This document shows, piece after piece, positions 63,841-64,000 of a DNA stretch of 64,000 bases. This stretch comes from Pseudoips prasinana. Its lineage: Eukaryota; Arthropoda; Insecta; Lepidoptera; Nolidae. Numbering within the stretch: position 1 is the stretch's first letter; each line of letters begins with the position of its first letter. Both the position numbers and the translations under genes were made by a program. The notes under the pieces are model-generated. The model was given only the letters and a program-made list of their open reading frames with translations, did no database searches and was not told the DNA's origin. The stretch is from assembly GCA_951640165.1 (NCBI GenBank), contig OX621234.1, positions 3,043,001 to 3,107,000 of the forward strand, written 5' to 3'.

Positions 63841-64000
63841 TAAATTCGGTACTTCAGTGCGTAATAACTATATTCAGCATGTTTTCATTTTTGGCGCGAA
63901 CCTCTCGTAGTTAAAATCTGTGGAATGATTTTGTTTTAACTAGAAAGAGATATAGATATCTTAAAAATTAAGAAGAAAAAAGATTAGAAGCCGAATAATA

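Overview
This is repeat-rich, AT-rich intergenic (or intronic) DNA from an insect nuclear genome, most likely a moth or butterfly. The evidence is the repeat content: RTE-type retrotransposon 3' ends with (ATG)n tails, several tRNA-headed SINEs, a 5S-rRNA-like SINE, and many short Helitron-like elements ending in ..GCACAGCTAG. I found no host protein-coding gene that I can support. Almost every sizeable open reading frame belongs to a non-LTR retrotransposon or to a tandem repeat.

Layout. 0-5 kb: 3' end of retrotransposon family B, RTE 3' fragments, a palindromic MITE and a second MITE with a distant inverted partner. 5-7 kb: a 5S-like SINE, an 11-copy 43-bp minisatellite, and SINEs with an RTE insertion. 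8-13 kb: nested RTE/family-B insertions, and a tRNA-SINE split by a family-B 3' end. 13-16 kb: tandem Helitron-like elements, a SINE split by a PIF/Harbinger-like MITE, and other MITEs. 16.3-18.8 kb: degenerate retrotransposon family A. 19-24 kb: SINEs, an RTE-3 relic, Helitrons, and a SINE-like repeat with a 90-bp insertion flanked by a 23-bp repeat. 24-30 kb: MITEs, a hAT-like MITE inside a SINE, and a fairly repeat-poor block at 26.3-27.4 kb. 30-44 kb: scattered MITE, SINE and Helitron copies, an (AAGTCG)n array, and 5S-like SINEs. 45.2-48.4 kb: family A split by a 5'-truncated family B copy. 48-51 kb: SINEs and a cleanly delimited RTE insertion. 51.5-56.2 kb: a complete-looking two-ORF non-LTR retrotransposon on the minus strand. 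56.4-57.3 kb: two GC-rich tandem units with GCATGC arrays. 58-60.5 kb: SINEs, MITE, Helitron and a 30-bp satellite. 61-64 kb: mostly low-repeat sequence with a possible promoter and first exon near 62.0-62.15 kb, then a SINE carrying a MITE.

How the parts work together. The window records layered transposition. Autonomous non-LTR elements (RTE families, A, B and the intact element at 51.5-56.2 kb) leave 5'-truncated copies with target duplications of about 10-14 bp. Non-autonomous passengers are scattered among and inside them. One repeat (family F) shares its 3' tail with RTE and may use RTE machinery. Target-site duplications that I could read directly are given for ten insertions, so the relative order of several nested events is secure. 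Family names are working labels for this window; no database was searched.
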